A DNA stretch of 64,000 nucleotides from Bacteroides bouchesdurhonensis (GTDB lineage Bacteria > Bacteroidota > Bacteroidia > Bacteroidales > Bacteroidaceae), in contig NZ_LT707006.1 in assembly GCF_900155865.1 (NCBI RefSeq), positions 1,137,626 through 1,201,625 on the forward strand, in the 5' to 3' direction. The notes beneath the pieces were generated by a model. The model was not told the DNA's origin, made no database searches, and worked only from the letters and a program-made list of their open reading frames with translations. This document shows, piece after piece, positions 63,568 through 64,000 of this stretch. The stretch's first letter is position 1, and every line of letters starts with the position of its first letter. The translations under genes were made by a program, and so were the position numbers.

Positions 63568-63592
63568 GTATTCACAAAATATAAATAGGAAC

Positions 63593-64000
63593 ATGAAAAA
63601 GATATATTATGGCTTAATGTTGCTTTTAAGCGGAATGTTTATGATCACTGCAAGTTGTTCGGACGATGACGAAGGTAGTAGTGACAAGGCAGCACCGGGA
63701 CAAATCTCTAATGTACGTTTTGTTCCCAATTACGGTGGAGGATATTTCTTGTATGATATCCCGGATGATCCGGACTTCTTATATGTGCGTGCCGATTATA
63801 CGGTAGATTCCGGTGAGAAAGTATCGAAGACGAGCAGTACATACACTGATACTTTGTTTATTGAAGGATTCGGGCAGGTGAAAGAATATGAAGTCAAACT
63901 TTATTCCGTAGACCGTAACGGTAACGTATCTGTACCGGTAGTTGAAACGATTACTCCGATGGAGGCCAATACGAATATGGTAGCTTCCACATTGAAGATA
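63593..64000 (+). CDS. DUF4959-type lipoprotein, 3' end outside window
   Basis: Starts at the ATG at 63593 and stays open to the window edge (136 codons). Lipobox TASC (Cys22) followed by SDDDEGSSD, a surface-export signal in Bacteroides. The mature part begins APGQISNVRFVPNYGGGYFLYD and continues with DPDFLYVRADY and KEYEVKLYSVDRNGN, a fibronectin-III-like domain seen in DUF4959 proteins that accompany SusC/SusD pairs and usually carry further glycan-binding domains downstream. 25 bases after SusD. Likely a surface glycan-binding protein. Confidence 0.82.
   Translation, partial: MKKIYYGLMLLLSGMFMITASCSDDDEGSSDKAAPGQISNVRFVPNYGGGYFLYDIPDDPDFLYVRADYTVDSGEKVSKTSSTYTDTLFIEGFGQVKEYEVKLYSVDRNGNVSVPVVETITPMEANTNMVASTLKI

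Overview
The window looks like a chromosome segment of a human-gut-type Bacteroides. The evidence is an A+T-rich sequence, many copies of the Bacteroides sigma-ABfr -7 element (TAnnTTTG, some with an upstream TTTG), two SusC/SusD outer-membrane pairs, numerous lipoproteins, and Bacteroides-style integrase, RteC-like and IS sequences. The species cannot be fixed from the sequence alone; the thymidine kinase and class I fumarase resemble what I remember of B. thetaiotaomicron and its close relatives.

Layout. 1-4.9 kb: a 5'-truncated MscS channel, a small unknown protein, two lipoproteins (one a probable 6-bladed propeller) and a YjbR-like protein. 4.9-12.2 kb: a worn mobile region ending at an intact tRNA-Lys(TTT). 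It holds relics of an IS1182-like transposase, an RteC-like gene and a tyrosine integrase, a displaced copy (60/63 bp) of the tRNA-Lys downstream flank, a two-gene ATPase/nuclease operon (DUF4143 ATPase plus OLD-like ATPase-TOPRIM) with a perfect 15-bp-arm palindrome upstream, and two related ISAon1/ISL3-type IS elements, the second inserted inside the right terminal repeat of the first. 12.3-26.7 kb: mostly core genes (AI-2E-type permease, tdk, rsmI, coiled-coil lipoprotein, YjjG-like phosphatase, MarC, hflX, DUF4954 protein, class I fumarase, acyltransferase) with one orphan tyrosine recombinase. 26.9-33.5 kb: a secreted propeller-like protein and a three-gene RND efflux operon on the minus strand.

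34.1-52.2 kb: a duplicated ABC ATPase/GldG-type permease module followed by SusC, SusD, DUF4843 and PKD-like lipoproteins. The first ATPase gene is cut by a 4,319-bp transposon with perfect 20-bp terminal repeats and a perfect 8-bp target duplication. Removing the element restores the reading frame exactly. The element carries an IS1595-family transposase and a three-gene cargo (uracil-DNA-glycosylase-fold protein, small membrane protein, unknown protein) plus smaller nested repeats. 52.5-55.0 kb: rsgA, frr and an EamA transporter on the minus strand. 55.2-64 kb: a polysaccharide-utilization-type locus: a GntR-LacI-type regulator divergent from a GH32-like enzyme, then SusC, SusD and a DUF4959 lipoprotein cut by the window end. 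Repeated ATATATGT boxes lie between regulator and enzyme.

The most unusual items are the cargo-bearing IS1595 element, the nested ISAon1-type copies sharing an apparent +1 frameshift site, and the uncharacterised DUF4143/OLD-like operon in the tRNA-Lys island.
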